NCBI GenBank assembly: GCA_030042885.1
Contig: JASHYW010000047.1
Location: 1 to 6,938, forward strand
DNA from: Streptosporangiaceae bacterium
Lineage (GTDB): Bacteria > Actinomycetota > Actinomycetes > Streptosporangiales > Streptosporangiaceae
Length of the DNA: 6,938 bases
Reading direction: 5' to 3'
Positions 5,863 through 6,938 of the stretch are shown piece by piece. Made by a program: the position numbers and the translations under genes. The notes below the pieces were generated by a model. It saw only the letters and a list, made by a program, of their open reading frames with translations, was not told where the DNA came from and searched no databases. Numbering within the stretch: the first letter of the stretch is position 1; the number at the start of each line of letters is the position of its first letter.

Positions 5863-6471
5863 CTATCGCCCGCCTGAAATCCGGGCCAGATTGATCGCGA
5901 CGATCAGCACCCAGGTGATCGAGGACAGGTAGAACAGGCGCTCGAAGAGGCCGAAGAAGGGCTTCAGCCGCGGGCCTGCGATCGCGAGCACGACGGCGAT
6001 GACGCTGCCGAGCATGATCCAGGGGATGATGGTGAGAGCGCCTTCGGCTCCGTGCCAGGCCGGGTAATGGCTCAGCGTCGACCATAGGCCGGTGGCCGCC
6101 CACACCAGCCCGCCGAAGGCGATGACCGCCAGGATCATGTGAACGGTCCCGTGCAGCGTCTGGAACCGGCTCCCGTGCTGGTCGGTGGCGAAGAACGGGA
6201 TGAGGAGCCGCGCCGCGGCGGTCACGATCAGCGCCACCGCCACCTGGGTCGGGGTAAACGGGTGCAGCTGGGCCAGGGCGATCGCCAGGGCCAGGCAGCC
6301 CAGGCCGCCGGCGACGGCTTGCAGCCAGAACCAGCCGCGGTACCGGCCTACGCCGTAGTCGCTGACCGCATCGCGGACCGGGTTGTAACCGGTGGGGAGC
6401 AGATGCAGCGTGATCAACGCGACCGCCTGGACCGCGGTGGCCAGGGCCGCGACAATGCTAAAGGCTTTCAT
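5863..6471 (-). CDS. DUF998-type six-helix integral membrane protein
   Basis: This is a 202-aa membrane protein of unknown function. Hydrophobic segments lie near residues 5-25, 49-70, 75-93, 107-128, 145-166 and 176-196, giving six predicted helices. Between helices 1 and 2 is HLLPTGYNPVRDAVSDYGVG (23-42), and after helix 3 is FFATDQHG followed by LHGTVHM; these are landmarks I associate with the DUF998 family. I chose the ATG at 6471 because GGAAAGA lies about 8 nt upstream and the hydrophobic first helix starts right there. A GTG at 6519 would add 16 polar residues inside the upstream gene. The start overlaps the permease gene by 14 nt, so the two are probably co-transcribed. A gap of 335 nt separates it from the acetyl-CoA synthetase gene, so a link to that operon is not indicated. 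Confidence 0.85.
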   Translation of the reverse strand: MKAFSIVAALATAVQAVALITLHLLPTGYNPVRDAVSDYGVGRYRGWFWLQAVAGGLGCLALAIALAQLHPFTPTQVAVALIVTAAARLLIPFFATDQHGSRFQTLHGTVHMILAVIAFGGLVWAATGLWSTLSHYPAWHGAEGALTIIPWIMLGSVIAVVLAIAGPRLKPFFGLFERLFYLSSITWVLIVAINLARISGGR

Positions 6472-6938
6472 CACGGAATCTTTCCGGGCCTGGCCCCCAG
6501 GCCGGGCCGAGGTCGGCACCTGAGTCCTCGCCGGGCAGCGCGGCGCCGACCAGCGCGCCGGCCTGCTCAGGCTCTTGCTGGACGCCGCGCCGCAGGCCGC
6601 GCAGCGCCACGAGCGCGGCGACCGCCATGATCACGGCCATCCCACAGAGCACGTCCCGGGTGGCGGCGGCGAAGTCGGCGCGGATGAACGCCGGGATGGC
6701 GGTGACGTTACCGTTGCCGCCCTGCAGCTGCGCGATCTTGGCCGCCTCCGCCGACGCCGCGGGAGCGGGCAGGCCCTGGGCGGTCAGCGAGGAGGTGATC
6801 GCGGACCGGAATCGGGTGATCAGCAGCGTGCCCAAGATGGCGAAGCCAAGGCTGGCGCCGTAGTTGCGGACGGTCTGGGTGATGCCGGTGGCCTCGCCAT
6901 AGGAGTACCGGGAGGCCCGGTTGATCGCGTCGGTGTTG
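6458..6938 (-). CDS. MFS efflux permease of the DHA2/EmrB-QacA type, C-terminal part (5' end beyond the window)
   Basis: The reading frame is open at the window edge and yields the last 159 residues of the protein. The segment ASRYSYGEATGITQTVRNYG, then ASLGFAILGTLLITRF, is typical of the late helices of 14-helix drug/proton antiporters of the major facilitator superfamily. After it comes a loop (about SAITSS to NVTAIPAF) of the sort found between the last two helices, then a final helix, DVLCGMAVIMAVAALVALRGL. The cytoplasmic tail is about 42 residues, acidic and Gly/Pro-rich. A TTG at 6835 is an internal codon, not a start, because homology continues upstream of it. The stop codon lies within the DUF998 gene start. 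Export of a drug or other small molecule is inferred from the family; the substrate is unknown. Confidence 0.85.
   Translation of the reverse strand, partial: NTDAINRASRYSYGEATGITQTVRNYGASLGFAILGTLLITRFRSAITSSLTAQGLPAPAASAEAAKIAQLQGGNGNVTAIPAFIRADFAAATRDVLCGMAVIMAVAALVALRGLRRGVQQEPEQAGALVGAALPGEDSGADLGPAWGPGPERFRDESL

Noticed and set aside
5588..6103. Minus-strand ORF of 171 codons across the intergenic region and DUF998
   Set aside because: Most of it is a frame-shadow of the DUF998 gene, His/Arg/Pro-rich with no domain. Only its final 18 codons have their own start and ribosome site, reported separately as a leader ORF.
6472..6519. GTG-initiated extension of the DUF998 protein
   Set aside because: The added residues are polar, non-conserved in kind and inside the permease tail; the ATG at 6471 has a better-placed ribosome site.

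Overview
The window is high-GC DNA with GTG starts and tight ATGA gene overlaps. It looks like an actinobacterium; I cannot name the genus from sequence alone. All genes I can support lie on the minus strand, so the biological order runs from high to low coordinates.

Right part (about 5863-6938): the C-terminal end of a DHA2/EmrB-type MFS efflux permease, cut by the window edge, overlaps by 14 nt the start of a six-helix membrane protein of the DUF998 type.

Middle (5528-5862): a 335-nt gene-free leader. It holds an 18-codon ORF with its own ribosome binding site, three inverted repeats (one of which buries the ribosome binding site of the next gene), and a half-site resembling a DosR/DevR box.

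Left part (28-5527): a compact five-gene operon. Its order is AMP-forming acetyl-CoA synthetase, E1-alpha and E1-beta of a pyruvate-dehydrogenase-type 2-oxoacid dehydrogenase, a lipoyl E2 acyltransferase, and a stand-alone acyl carrier protein. Three of the four junctions are ATGA overlaps and the fourth has a 1-nt gap, so the five products are probably translated in a coupled way. The operon joins two routes to an activated acetyl unit (acetate + ATP + CoA, and oxidative decarboxylation of pyruvate or a related 2-oxoacid) to a dedicated phosphopantetheine carrier. No E3 (dihydrolipoamide dehydrogenase) gene is in the window, although E2 carries two consecutive E3-binding domains instead of the usual one.

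The most interesting hypothesis is that the E2 or the synthetase delivers its acyl group to the ACP as well as, or instead of, to CoA. The sequence does not prove this. The family assignments are secure; the true 2-oxoacid substrate and the final acyl acceptor are open.
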